From: Gordius sp. MW1 | Taxonomy: Eukaryota; Nematomorpha; Gordioida; Gordea; Gordiidae | Assembly (NCBI GenBank): GCA_964036665.1 | Contig: OZ038529.1 | Coordinates: 16,252,060-16,316,059 of the forward strand | DNA length: 64,000 bases | Direction: 5' to 3' | Shown: positions 11,062-24,512 of the stretch, piece after piece | Position numbering within the stretch: position 1 is the stretch's first letter | Layout of the letters: each line of letters begins with the position of its first letter | Made by a program: the position numbers and the translations under genes | The notes under the pieces: generated by a model | Database searches by the model: none | Told to the model about the DNA's origin: nothing | The model's input: only the letters and a program-made list of their open reading frames with translations

Positions 11062-13221
11062 GCAACAATAAAACGTTGTCTTTGTCAAAATGATAGTTCT
11101 CGCAGCTTAAAACCTCTTTTCGGAAGTCAATCGAGGATAATAGGATTCTCAAATTGGCTTACTTTTATATATTATTTCATGCTCTTTCTAATAGAATCGA
11201 AAAAAATAAATATTTTTACCTCAAAATTTTTCACATATTTTTCTTTGAACCGTATTCATCCGATGAAAGTTGTCGTTTTCAGACGTGGTTTCCATGATAA
11301 AAAGTAAAAATTTATCAGAATCAGAAAACTATTACTTTGAAATCATGATCGCATAATGCATTTTTGAAAAATTACGCACTCACGTTGCGATACAACAAAC
11401 TAATCGCAACAATAAAACGTTGTCTTTTGTCAAAATGATAGTTCTCGCAGCTTAAAACCTCTTTTCGGAAGTCAATCGAGGATAATAGGATTCTCAAATT
11501 GGCTTACTTTTATATATTTTTTCATGCTCTTTCACATAGAATCGAAAAAAATAAATATTTTTACCTCAAAATTTTTCACATCTTTTTCTTTCAACCGTAT
11601 GCATCCGATGAAAGTTGTCGTTTTCAGACGTGGATTCCATGATAATAAGTAAAAATTTATCGGAATCAGAAAACTATTACTTTAAAATCATGATCGCATA
11701 GTGCATTTTTGAAAAATTAAGCACTCACGTTGCGATACAACAAACTAATCGCAACAATAAAACGTTGTCTTTTGTCAAAATGATAGTTCTCGCAGCTTAA
11801 AACCTCTTTTCGGAAGTCAATCGAGGATAATAGGATTCTCAAATTGGCTTACTTTTATATATTATTTCATGCTCTTTCTAATAGAATCGAAAAAAATAAA
11901 TATTTTTACCTCAAAATTTTTCACATATTTTTCTTTGAACCGTATTCATCCGATGAAAAATATCGTTTTCAGACGTGGTTTCTATGATCCCAAGTAAAAA
12001 TTTATCAGAATCTGAACTATTACTTTGAAATCATGATCGCATAGAGCCATTTTCAAAAATTAAGCACTCACGTTGCGATACAACAAACTAATCGCAACAA
12101 TAAAACGTTGTCTTTTGTCAAAATGATAGTTCTCGCAGCTTAAAACCTCTTTTCGGAAGTCAATCGAGGATAATAGGATTCTCAAATTGGCTTACTTTTA
12201 TATATTTTTTCATGCTCTTTCACATAGAATCGAAAAAAATAAATATTTTTACCTCAAAATTTTTCACATATTTTTCTTTGAACCGTATGCATCCGATGAA
12301 AGTTGTCGTTTTCAGACGTGGTTTTGATGATAAAAAGTAAAAATTTATCAGAATCAGAAAACTGTTACTTTAAAATCATGATCGCATAGTGCATTTTTGA
12401 AAAATTAAGCACTCACGTTGCGATACAACAAACTAATCGCAACAATAAAACGTTGTCTTTTGTCAAAATGATAGTTCTCGCAGCTTAAAACCTCTTTTCG
12501 GAAGTCAATCGAGAATAATAGGATTCTCAAATTGGCTTACTTTTATATATTTTTTCATGCTCTTTCACATAGAATCAAAAAAAAAATATTTTTACCTCAA
12601 AACTTTTCACATATTTTTCTTTGGACCGTATTCATCCGATGAAAGTTGTGGTTTTCAGACGTGGTTTCTATGATCCCAAGTAATAATTTATCAGAATCTG
12701 AAAACTATTACTTTGAAATCATGATCGCAGAGAGCCATTTTCAAAAATTAAGCATCACGTTGCGATACAACAAACTAATCGCAACAATAAAACGTTGTCT
12801 TTTGTCAAAATGATAGTTCTCGCAGCTTAAAACCTCTTTTCGGAAGTCAATCGAGGATAATAGGATTCTCAAATTGGCTTACTTTTATATATTTTTTACA
12901 GCTCTTTCACATAGAAACGAAAAAAATAAATATTTTTACCTCAAAATTTTTCACATATTTTTCTTTGAACCGTTCAGACGTGGTTTCCATGATAAAAAGT
13001 AAAAATTTATTAAAATCAGAAAACTATTACTTTGAAATCATGATCGCATAATACATTTTTGAAAAATTACGCACGCACTCACGTTGCGATACAACAAACT
13101 AATCGCAACAATAAAACGTTGTCTTTTGTCAAAATGATAGTTCTCGCAGCTTAAAACCTCTTTTCGGAAGTCAATCGAGGATAATAGGATTCTCAAATTG
13201 GCTTACTTTTATATATTTTTT
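11062..13221 (+). repeat. 2160-bp block duplicated at +3078, copy B
   Basis: This is the copy of 7984-10143. Just to its left, about 10690-11078 instead follows 10000-10388 at offset 690: it shares TTTACTTCAA, TCGGAATCAAAAAAC and CTAATGGCAAC with that segment. The monomer at about 11041-11080 is therefore a chimera, with GGCAAC from one parent and TCTTTGTCAA from another. The last part overlaps the start of the 9600-bp block because both parents are identical there. Confidence 0.88.
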
Positions 13222-16200
13222 ACAGCTCTTTCACATAGAAACGAAAAAAATAAATATTTTTACCTCAAAATTTTTCACATCTTTTTCTTTCAACCGTATG
13301 CATCCGATGAAAGTTGTCGTTTTCAGACGTGGTTTCCAAGATAAAAAGTAAAAATTTATCAGAATCAGAAAACTATTACTTTGAAATCATGATCGCATAA
13401 TGCATTTTTGAAAAATTAAGCACTCACGTTGCGATACAACAAACTTATCCCAACAATAAAACGTTGTCTTTTGTCAAAATAAATAGTTCTGGCAGCTTAA
13501 AACCTCTTTTCGGAAGTAAATTGAGGATAATAGGATTCTCAAATTGGCTTACTAATATATATATTTTCATGCTCTTTCACATAGAATCGAAAAAAATAAA
13601 TATTTTTACCTCAAAATTTTTCACATATTTTTCTTTCAACCGTATGCATCCGATGAAAGTTGTCGTTTTCAGACGTGGTTTCTATGATCCCAAGTTATCA
13701 GAATCTAAAAACTATTACTTTGAAATCATAATCGCATAAAGCAGTTTTCAAAAATTCAGCAGTCACGTTGCGATACAACAAACTTATCCCAACAATAAAA
13801 CGTTGTCTTTTGTCAAAATAAATAGTTCTGGCAGCTTAAAACCTCATTTCGGAAGTAAATCGAGGATAATAGGATTCTCAAATTGGCTTACTTTTATATA
13901 TTTTTTCATGCTCTTTCACATAGAATCGAAAAAAATAAATATTTTTACCTCAAAATTTTTAAAATCTTTTTCTTTCAACCGTATGCATCCGATGAAAGTT
14001 GTCGTTTTCAGACGTGGTTTCCATGATAATAAGTAAAAATTTATCGGAATCAGAAAACTATTACTTTAAAATCATGATCGCATAGTGCATTTTTGAAAAA
14101 TTAAGCACTCACGTTGCGATACAACAAACTAATCGCAACAATAAAACGTTGTCTTTTGTCAAAATGATAGTTCTCGCAGCTTAAAACCTCTTTTCGGAAG
14201 TCAATCGAGGATAATAGGATTCTCAAATTGGCTTACTTTTATATATTATTTCATGCTCTTTCTAATAGGATCGAAAAAAATAAATATTTTTACCTCAAAA
14301 TTTTTCACATATTTTTCTTTGAACCGTATTCATCCGATGAAAGTTGTCGTTTTCAGACGTGGTTTCCATGATAAAAAGTAAAAATTTATCAGAATCAGAA
14401 AACTATTACTTTGAAATCATGATCGCATAATGCATTTTTGAAAAATTACGCACTCACGTTGCGATACAACAAACTAATCGCAACAATAAAACGTTGTCTT
14501 TTGTCAAAATGATAGTTCTCGCAGCTTAAAACCTCTTTTCGGAAGTCAATCGAGGATAATAGGATTCTCAAATTGGCTTACTTTTATATATTTTTTCATG
14601 CTCTTTCACATAGAATCGAAAAAAATAAATATTTTTACCTCAAAATTTTTCACATCTTTTTCTTTCAACCGTATGCATCCGATGAAAGTTGTCGTTTTCA
14701 GACGTGGTTTTCATGATAATAAGTAAAAATTTATCGGAATCAGAAAACTATTACTTTAAAATCATGATCGCATAGTGCATTTTTGAAAAATTAAGCACTC
14801 ACGTTGCGATACAACAAACTAATCGCAACAATAAAACGTTGTCTTTTGTCAAAATGATAGTTCTCGCAGCTTAAAACCTCTTTTCGGAAGTCAATCGAGG
14901 ATAATAGGATTCTCAAATTGGCTTACTTTTATATATTATTTCATGCTCTTTCTAATAGAATCGAAAAAAATAAATATTTTTACCTCAAAATTTTTCACAT
15001 ATTTTTCTTTGAACCGTATTCATCCGATGAAAGATATCGTTTTCAGACGTGGTTTCTATGGATCCCAAGTAAAAATTTATCAGAATCTGAACTATTACTT
15101 AGAAATCATGATCGCATAGAGCCATTTTCAAAAATTAAGCACTCACGTTGCGATACAACAAACTAATCGCAACAATAAAACGTTGTCTTTTGTCAAAATG
15201 ATAGTTCTCGCAGCTTAAAACCTCTTTTTGGAAGTCAATCGAGGATAATAGGATTCTCAAATTGGCTTACTTTTATATATTTTTTCATGCTCTTTCACAT
15301 AGAATCGAAAAAAATAAATATTTTTACCTCAAAATTTTTCACATATTTTTCTTTCAACCGTATGCATCCGATGAAAGTTGTGGTTTTCAGACGTGGTTTC
15401 CAAGATAAAAAGTAAAAATTTATCAGAATCAGAAAACTATTACTTTGAAATCATGATCGCATAATGCATTTTTGAAAAATTAAGCACTCACGTTGCGATA
15501 CAACAAACTTATCCCAACAATAAAACGTTGTCTTTTGTCAAAATAAATAGTTCTGGCAGCTTAAAACCTCTTTTCGGAAGTAAATTGAGGATAATAGGAT
15601 TCTCAAATTGGCTTACTTTTATATATTTTTTCATGCTCTTTCACATAGAATCGAAAAAAATAAATATTTTTACCTCAAAATTTTTCACATATTTTTCTTT
15701 CAACCGTATGCATCCGATGAAAGTTGTCGTTTTCAGACGTGGTTTCTATGATCCCAAGTAAAAATTTATCAGAATCTAAAAACTATTACTTTAAAATCAT
15801 GATCGCATAGTGCATTTTTGAAAAATTAAGCACTCACGTTACGATACAACAAACTAATCGCAACAATAAAACGTTGTCTTTTGTCAAAATGATAGTTCTC
15901 GCAGCTTAAAACCTCTTTTCGGAAGTCAATCGAGGATAATAGGATTCTCAAATTGGCTTACTTTTATATATTTTTTCATGCTCTTTCACATAGAATCGAA
16001 AAAAATAAATATTTTTACCTCAAAATTTTTCACATATTTTTCTTTGAACCGTATGCATCCGATGAAAGTTGTCGTTTTCAGACGTGGTTTCGATGATAAA
16101 AAGTAAAAATTTATCAGAATCAGAAAACTATTACTTTAAAATCATGATCGCATAGTGCATTTTTGAAAAATTAAGCACTCACGTTGCGATACAACAAACT

Positions 16201-19200
16201 AATCGCAACAATAAAACGTTGTCTTTTGTCAAAATGATAGTTCTCGCAGCTTAAAACCTCTTTTCGGAAGTCAATCGAGGATAATAGGATTCTCAAATTG
16301 GCTTACTTTTATATATTTTTTCATGCTCTTTCACATAGAATCAAAAAAAAAATATTTTTACCTCAAAATTTTTCACATATTTTTCTTTGGACCGTATTCA
16401 TCCGATGAAAGTTGTCGTTTTCAGACGTGGTTTCTATGATCCCAAATAATAATTTATCAGAATCTGAAAACTATTACTTTGAAATCATGATCGCATAGAG
16501 CCATTTTCAAAAATTAAGCATCACGTTGCGATACAACAAACTAATCGCAACAATAAAACGTTGTCTTTTGTCAAAATGATAGTTCTCGCAGCTTAAAACC
16601 TCTTTTCGGAAGTCAATCGAGGATAATAGGATTCTCAAATTGGCTTACTTTTATATATTTTTTACAGCTCTTTCACATAGAAACGAAAAAAATAAATATT
16701 TTTACCTCAAAATTTTTCACATCTTTTTCTTTCAACCGTATGCATCCGATGAAAGTTGTCGTTTTCAGACGTGGTTTCCAAGATAAAAAGTAAAAATTTA
16801 TCAGAATCAGAAAACTATTACTTTGAAATCATGATCGCATAATGCATTCTTGAAAAATTAAGCACTCACGTTGCGATACAACAAACTTATCCCAACAATA
16901 AAACGTTGTCTTTTGTCAAAATAAATAGTTCTGGCAGCTTAAAACCTCTTTTCGGAAGTAAATTGAGGATAATAGGATTCTCAAATTGGCTTACTTTTAT
17001 ATATTTTTTCATGCTCTTTCACATAGAATAGAAAAAAATAAATATTTTTACCTCAAAATTTTTCACATATTTTTCTTTCAACCGTATGCATCCGATGAAA
17101 GTTGTCGTTTTCAGACGTGGTTTCTATGATCCCAAGTAAAAATTTATCAGAATCTAAAAACTATTACTTTGAAATCATAATCGCATAAAGCAGTTTTCAA
17201 AAATTCAGCACTCACGTTGCGATACAACAAACTTATCCCAACAATAAAACGTTGTCTTTTGTCAAAATAAATAGTTCTGGCAGCTTAAAACCTCTTTTCG
17301 GAAGTAAATCGAGGATAATAGGATTCTCAAATTGGCTTACTTTTATATATTTTTTCATGCTCTTTCACATAGAATCGAAAAAAATAAATATTTTTACCTC
17401 AAAATTTTTCAAATCTTTTTCTTTCAACCGTATGCATCCGATGAAAGTTGTCGTTTTCAGACGTGGTTTCCATGATAATAAGTAAAAATTTATCGGAATC
17501 AGAAAACTATTACTTTAAAATCATGATCGCATAGTGCATTTTTGAAAAATTAAGCACTCACGTTGCGATACAACAAACTAATCGCAACAATAAAACGTTG
17601 TCTTTGTCAAAATGATAGTTCTCGCAGCTTAAAACCTCTTTTCGGAAGTCAATCGAGGATAATAGGATTCTCAAATTGGCTTACTTTTATATATTATTTC
17701 ATGCTCTTTCTAATAGAATCGAAAAAAATAAATATTTTTACCTCAAAATTTTTCACATATTTTTCTTTGAACCGTATTCATCCGATGAAAGTTGTCGTTT
17801 TCAGACGTGGTTTCCATGATAAAAAGTAAAAATTTATCAGAATCAGAAAACTATTACTTTGAAATCATGATCGCATAATGCATTTTTGAAAAATTACGCA
17901 CTCACGTTGCGATACAACAAACTAATCGCAACAATAAAACGTTGTCTTTTGTCAAAATGATAGTTCTCGCAGCTTAAAACCTCTTTTCGGAAGTCAATCG
18001 AGGATAATAGGATTCTCAAATTGGCTTACTTTTATATATTTTTTCATGCTCTTTCACATAGAATCGAAAAAAATAAATATTTTTACCTCAAAATTTTTCA
18101 CATCTTTTTCTTTCAACCGTATGCATCCGATGAAAGTTGTCGTTTTCAGACGTGGATTCCATGATAATAAGTAAAAATTTATCGGAATCAGAAAACTATT
18201 ACTTTAAAATCATGATCGCATAGTGCATTTTTGAAAAATTAAGCACTCACGTTGCGATACAACAAACTAATCGCAACAATAAAACGTTGTCTTTTGTCAA
18301 AATGATAGTTCTCGCAGCTTAAAACCTCTTTTCGGAAGTCAATCGAGGATAATAGGATTCTCAAATTGGCTTACTTTTATATATTATTTCATGCTCTTTC
18401 TAATAGAATCGAAAAAAATAAATATTTTTACCTCAAAATTTTTCACATATTTTTCTTTGAACCGTATTCATCCGATGAAAAATATCGTTTTCAGACGTGG
18501 TTTCTATGATCCCAAGTAAAAATTTATCAGAATCTGAACTATTACTTTGAAATCATGATCGCATAGAGCCATTTTCAAAAATTAAGCACTCACGTTGCGA
18601 TACAACAAACTAATCGCAACAATAAAACGTTGTCTTTTGTCAAAATGATAGTTCTCGCAGCTTAAAACCTCTTTTCGGAAGTCAATCGAGGATAATAGGA
18701 TTCTCAAATTGGCTTACTTTTATATATTTTTTCATGCTCTTTCACATAGAATCGAAAAAAATAAATATTTTTACCTCAAAATTTTTCACATATTTTTCTT
18801 TGAACCGTATGCATCCGATGAAAGTTGTCGTTTTCAGACGTGGTTTTGATGATAAAAAGTAAAAATTTATCAGAATCAGAAAACTGTTACTTTAAAATCA
18901 TGATCGCATAGTGCATTTTTGAAAAATTAAGCACTCACGTTGCGATACAACAAACTAATCGCAACAATAAAACGTTGTCTTTTGTCAAAATGATAGTTCT
19001 CGCAGCTTAAAACCTCTTTTCGGAAGTCAATCGAGAATAATAGGATTCTCAAATTGGCTTACTTTTATATATTTTTTCATGCTCTTTCACATAGAATCAA
19101 AAAAAAAATATTTTTACCTCAAAACTTTTCACATATTTTTCTTTGGACCGTATTCATCCGATGAAAGTTGTGGTTTTCAGACGTGGTTTCTATGATCCCA

Positions 19201-20265
19201 AGTAATAATTTATCAGAATCTGAAAACTATTACTTTGAAATCATGATCGCAGAGAGCCATTTTCAAAAATTAAGCATCACGTTGCGATACAACAAACTAA
19301 TCGCAACAATAAAACGTTGTCTTTTGTCAAAATGATAGTTCTCGCAGCTTAAAACCTCTTTTCGGAAGTCAATCGAGGATAATAGGATTCTCAAATTGGC
19401 TTACTTTTATATATTTTTTACAGCTCTTTCACATAGAAACGAAAAAAATAAATATTTTTACCTCAAAATTTTTCACATATTTTTCTTTGAACCGTTCAGA
19501 CGTGGTTTCCATGATAAAAAGTAAAAATTTATTAAAATCAGAAAACTATTACTTTGAAATCATGATCGCATAATACATTTTTGAAAAATTACGCACGCAC
19601 TCACGTTGCGATACAACAAACTAATCGCAACAATAAAACGTTGTCTTTTGTCAAAATGATAGTTCTCGCAGCTTAAAACCTCTTTTCGGAAGTCAATCGA
19701 GGATAATAGGATTCTCAAATTGGCTTACTTTTATATATTTTTTCATGCTCTTTCACATAGAATCGAAAAAAATAAATATTTTTACTTCAAAATTTTTCAC
19801 ATCTTTTTCTTTCAACCGTATGCATCCGATGAAAGTTGTCGTTTTCAGACGTGGTTTCCATGATAATAAGTAAAAATTTATCGGAATCAAAAAACTATTA
19901 CTTTAAAATCATGATCGCATAGTGCATTTTTGAAAAATTAAGCACTCACGTTGCGATACAACAAACTAATGGCAACAATAAAACGTTGTCTTTTGTCAAA
20001 ATGATAGTTCTCGCAGCTTAAAACCTCTTTTCGGAAGTCAATCGAGGATAATAGGATTCTCAAATTGGCTTACTTTTATATATTATTTCATGCTCTTTCT
20101 AATAGAATCGAAAAAAATAAATATTTTTACCTCAAAATTTTTCACATATTTTTCTTTGAACCGTATTCATGCGATGAAAGATATCGTTTTCAGACGTGGT
20201 TTCTATGATCCCAAGTAAAAACTTATCAGAATCTGAAAACTATTACTTTGAAATCATGATCGCAT
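13081..20265 (+). repeat. 7185-bp duplicated block, copy B
   Basis: This is the second copy of 3481-10665. The constant 9600-bp offset, including all private substitutions and indels, shows that it was copied as one piece rather than by monomer-wise homogenisation. Its right end at 20265 coincides with the last left-domain monomers; different subtypes follow. Confidence 0.95.
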
Positions 20266-20837
20266 AGAGCCATTTTCAAAAATTAAGCACTCACGTTGCG
20301 ATACAACAAACTAATCGCAACAATAAAACGTTGTCTTTTGTCAAAATGATAGTTCTCGCAGCTTAAAACCTCTTTTCGGAAGTCAATCGAGGATAATAGG
20401 ATTCTCAAATTGGCTTACTTTTATATATTTTTTTATGCTCTTTCACATAGAATCGAAAAAAATAAATATTTTTACCTCAAAATTTTTCACATATTTTTCT
20501 TTCAACCGTATGCATCCAATGAAAGTTGTCGTTTTCAGACGTGGTTTCCATGATAAAAAGTAAAAATTTATCAGAATCAGAAAACTATTACTTTGAAATC
20601 ATGATCGCATAATGCATTTTTGAAAAATTAAGCACTCACGTTGCGATACAACAAACTTATCCCAACAATAAAACGTTGTCTTTTGTCAAAATAAATAGTT
20701 CTGGCAGCTTAAAACCTCTTTTCGGAAGTAAATCGAGGATAATAGGATTCTCAAATTGGCTTACTTTTATATATTTTTTCATGCTCTTTCACATAGAATC
20801 GAAAAAAATAAATATTTTTACCTCAAAATTTTTCACA

Positions 20838-20850
20838 TATTTTTCTCCGA
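20838..20850 (+). other. 15-bp deletion in one monomer (TTTTCTCCGATG)
   Basis: The usual TTTTCTTTCAACCGTATGCATCCGATG is reduced to TTTTCTCCGATG. I saw no second copy, so it arose late or is confined to this site. The length is a multiple of three, but nothing suggests coding constraint. Confidence 0.8.
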
Positions 20851-20996
20851 TGAAAGTTGTCGTTTTCAGACGTGGTTTCTATGATCCCAAGTAAAAATTT
20901 ATCAGAATCTAAAAACTATTACTTTGAAATCATAATCGCATCAAGCAGTTTTCAAAAATTCAGCACTCACGTTGCGATACAACAAACTTATCCCAA

Positions 20997-22034
20997 CAAT
21001 AAAACGTTGTCTTTTGTCAAAATAAATAGTTCTGGCAGCTTAAAACCTCTTTTCGGAAGTAAATCGAGGATAGTAGGATTCTCAAATTGGCTTACTTTTA
21101 TATATTTTTTCATGCTCTTTCACATAGAATCGAAAAAAATAAATATTTTTACCTCAAAATTTTTCACATATTTTTCTTTGAACCGTATTCATCCGATGAA
21201 AGTTGTGGTTTTCAGACGTGGTTTCTATAATCCCAAGTAAAAATTTATCAGAATCTGAAAACTATTACTTTGAAATCATGATCGCATAGAGCCATTTTCA
21301 AAAATTAAGCACTCCCGTTGCGATACAACAAACTAATCGCAACAATAAAACGTTGTCTTTTGTCAAAATAAATAGTTCTGGCAGCTTAAAACCTCTTTTC
21401 GGAAGTAAATCGAGGATAGTAGGATTCTCAAATTGGCTTACTTTTATATATTTTTTCATGCTCTTTCACATAGAATCGAAAAAAATAAATATTTTTACCT
21501 CAAAATTTTTCACATATTTTTCTTTGAACCGTATTCATCCGATGAAAGTTGTGGTTTTCAGACGTGGTTTCTATAATCCCAAGTAAAAATTTATCAGAAT
21601 CTAAAAACTATTACTTTGAAATCATGATCGCATAGAGCCATTTTCAAAAATTAAGCACTCCCGTTGCGATACAACAAACTAATCCCAACAATAAAACGTT
21701 GTCTTTTGTCAAAATAAATAGTTCTGGCAGCTTAAAACCTCTTTTCGGAAGTAAATCGAGGATAGTAGGATTCTCAAATTGGCTTACTTTTATATATTTT
21801 TTCATGCTCTTTCACATAGAATCGAAAAAAATAAATATTTTTACCTCGAAATTTTTCACATATTTTTCTTTGAACCGTATGCATCCGATGAAAGTTGTCG
21901 TTTTCAGACGTGGTTTCGATGATAAAAAGTAAAAATTTATCAGAATCAGAAAACTATTACTTTAAAATCATGATCGCATAGAGCCATTTTCAAAAATTAA
22001 GCACTCACGTTGCGATACAACAAACTAATCGCAA
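20997..22034 (+). repeat. Three successive near-identical monomers (346-bp step)
   Basis: The rare change GAGGATAGTAGG (others GAGGATAATAGG) occurs at about 21066, 21412 and 21758, exactly 346 bp apart, and nowhere else that I saw. The first two also share GTTTCTATAATCCC; the third ends in CGATGATAAAAAG. This is a local single-monomer amplification. Confidence 0.85.
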
Positions 22035-22314
22035 CAATAAAACGTTGTCTTTTGTCAAAATGATAGTTCTCGCAGCTTAAAACCTCTTTTCGGAAGTCAA
22101 TCGAGGATAATAGGATTCTCAAATTGGCTTACTTTTATATATTTTTTTATGCTCTTTCACATAGAATCGAAAAAAACAAATATTTTTACCTCAAAATTTT
22201 TCACATATTTTTCTTTCAACCGTATGTATCCGATGAAAGTTGTCGTTTTCAGACGTGGTTTCCATGATAAAAAGTAAAAATTTATCAGAATCAGAAAACT
22301 ATTACTTTGAAATC

Positions 22315-22660
22315 ATGATCGCATAATGCATTTTTGAAAAATTAAGCACTCACGTTGCGATCCAACAAACTTATCCCAACAATAAAACGTTGTCTTTTGT
22401 CAAAATAAATAGTTCTGGCAGCTTAAAACCTCTTTTCGGAAGTAAATCGAGGATAATAGGATTCTCAAATTGGCTTACTTTTATATATTTTTTCATGCTC
22501 TTTCACATAGAATCGAAAAAAATAAATATTTTTACCTCAAAATTTTTCACATATTTTTCTTTCAACCGTATGCATCCGATGAAAGTTGTCGTTTTCAGAC
22601 GTGGTTTCTATGATCCCAAGTAAAAATTTATCAGAATCTAAAAACTATTACTTTGAAATC
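22315..22660 (+). repeat. Monomer subtype with AAATAAATAGTTCTGG and AAGTAAATCGAGG
   Basis: This subtype differs from the common one by linked changes. It has AAATAAATAG in place of AAATGATAG, CTGGCAGC in place of CTCGCAGC, and GGAAGTAAATCG in place of GGAAGTCAATCG. It usually has CTTATCCCAAC or CTTATCGCAAC in place of CTAATCGCAAC. The changes travel together, so it is a true sub-lineage. About 39 copies are present, near 2486, 3864, 4203, 5928, 7319, 7652, 13464, 13803, 15528, 16919, 17252, 20676, 21003, 21353, 21699, 22390, 22736, 24796, 25142, 25488, 27893, 28584, 28930, 31337, 32730, 35479, 36872, 41682, 43061, 44788, 46508, 48224, 50293, 50984, 51330, 54785, 59598, 60975 and 62016. In these copies one frame stays open for about 77 codons from a TTG. 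I regard that as incidental. Confidence 0.9.
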
Positions 22661-24497
22661 ATAATCGCATAAAGCAGTTTTCAAAAATTCAGCACTCACG
22701 TTGCGATACAACAAACTTATCCCAACAATAAAACGTTGTCTTTTGTCAAAATAAATAGTTCTGGCAGCTTAAAACCTCTTTTCGGAAGTAAATCGAGGAT
22801 AATAGGATTCTCAAATTGGCTTACTTTTATATATTTTTTCATGCTCTTTCACATAGAATCGAAAAAAATAAATATTTTTACCTCAAAATTTTTCACATAT
22901 TTTTCTTTGAACCGTATTCATCCGATGAAAGTTGTGGTTTTCAGACGTGGTTTCTATAATCCCAAGTAAAAATTTATCAGAATCTGAAAACTATTACTTT
23001 GAAATCATGATCGCATAGAGCCATTTTCAAAAATTAAGCACTCCCGTTGCGATACAACAAACTAATCGCAACAATAAAACGTTGTCTTTTGTCAAAATGA
23101 TAGTTCTCGCAGCTTAAAACCTCTTTTCGTAAGTCAATCGAGGATAATAGGATTCTCAAATTGGCTTACTTTTATATATTTTTTCATGCTCTTTCACATA
23201 GAATCGAAAAAAATAAATATTTTTACCTCAAAATTTTTCACATATTTTTCTTTGAACCGTATGCATCCGATGAAAGTTGTCGTTTTCAGACGTGGTTTCC
23301 ATGATAAAAAGTAAAAATTTATCAGAATCAGAAAACTATTACTTTTAAATCATAATCGCATAATGCATTTTTGAAAAATTAAGCACTCACGTTGCGATAC
23401 AACAAACTAATCGCAACAATAAAAGGTTGTCTTTTGTCAAAATGATAGTTCTCGCAGCTTAAAACCTCTTTGCGGAAGTCAATCGAGGATAATAGGATTC
23501 TCAGATTGGCTTACTTTTATATATTTTTTCATGCTCTTTCACATAGAATCGAAAAAAATAAATATTTTTACCTCAAAATTTTTCACATATTTTTCTTTGG
23601 ACCGTTTTTATCCGATGAAAGTTGTCGTTTTCAGACCTGGTTTCTATGATCCCAAGTAATAATTTATCAGTATCTGAAAACTATTACTTTGAAATCATGA
23701 TCGCATAGAGCCATTTTCAAAAATTAAGCATCACGTTGCGATACAACAAACTAATCGCAACAATGAAACGTTGTCTTTTGTCAAATGATAGTTCTCGCAG
23801 CTTAAAACCTCTTTTCGGAAGTCAATCGAGGATAATAGGATTCTCAAATTGGCTTACTTTTATATATTTTTTCATGCTCTTTCACATAGAATCGAAAAAA
23901 ATAAATATTTTTACCTCAAAATTTTTCACATATTTTTCTTTGAACCGTATTCATCCGATGAAAGTTGTGGTTTTCAGACGTGGTTTCTATAATCCCAAGT
24001 AAAAATTTATCAGAATCTGAAAACTATTACTTTGAAATCATGATCGCATAGAGCCATTTTCAAAAATTAAGCACTCCCGTTGCGATACAACGAACTAATC
24101 GCAACAATAAAACGAGGTCTTTTGTCAAAATGATAGTTCTCGCAGCTTAAAACCTCTTTTCGGAAGTCAATCGAGGATAATAGGATTCTCAAATTGGCTT
24201 ACTTTTATATATTTTTTCATGCTCTTTCACATAGAATCGAAAAAAATAAATATTTTTACCTCAAAATTTTTCACATATTTTTCTTTGAACCGTATTCATC
24301 CGATGAAAGATATCGTTTTCAGACGTGGTTTCTATGATCCCAAGTAAAAATTTATCAGAATTTGAAAACTATTACTTTGAAATCATGATGGCATAGAGCC
24401 ATTTTCAAAAATTAAGCACTCACGTTGCGATACAACAAATTAATCGCAACAATAAAACGTTGTCTTTTGTCAAAATGATAGTTCTCGCAGCTTAAAA

Positions 24498-24512
24498 CCT
24501 CGAAAATCGAGG
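24498..24512 (+). other. Short perfect palindrome CCTCGA-AAA-TCGAGG formed by deletion
   Basis: Here AAAACCTCTTTTCGGAAGTCAATCGAGG is shortened to AAAACCTCGAAAATCGAGG. The result is an inverted repeat with 6-bp arms and a 3-base loop. It is the only break I saw in what is otherwise the best conserved part of the monomer. Confidence 0.8.

Noticed and set aside
3481-20265. Treating the 9600-bp period as the basic higher-order repeat of the array
   Set aside because: The second copy is incomplete, no third copy is seen, and 9600 bp includes the nested 3078-bp duplication. It looks like a single event on top of the 10-monomer period.
20857-21240. 127-codon open frame, the longest in the window
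   Set aside because: It spans parts of two monomers and stays open because a CATCAAGC variant removes the usual TAA stop (others CATAAAGC). It has the composition of the repeat and no recognisable domain.
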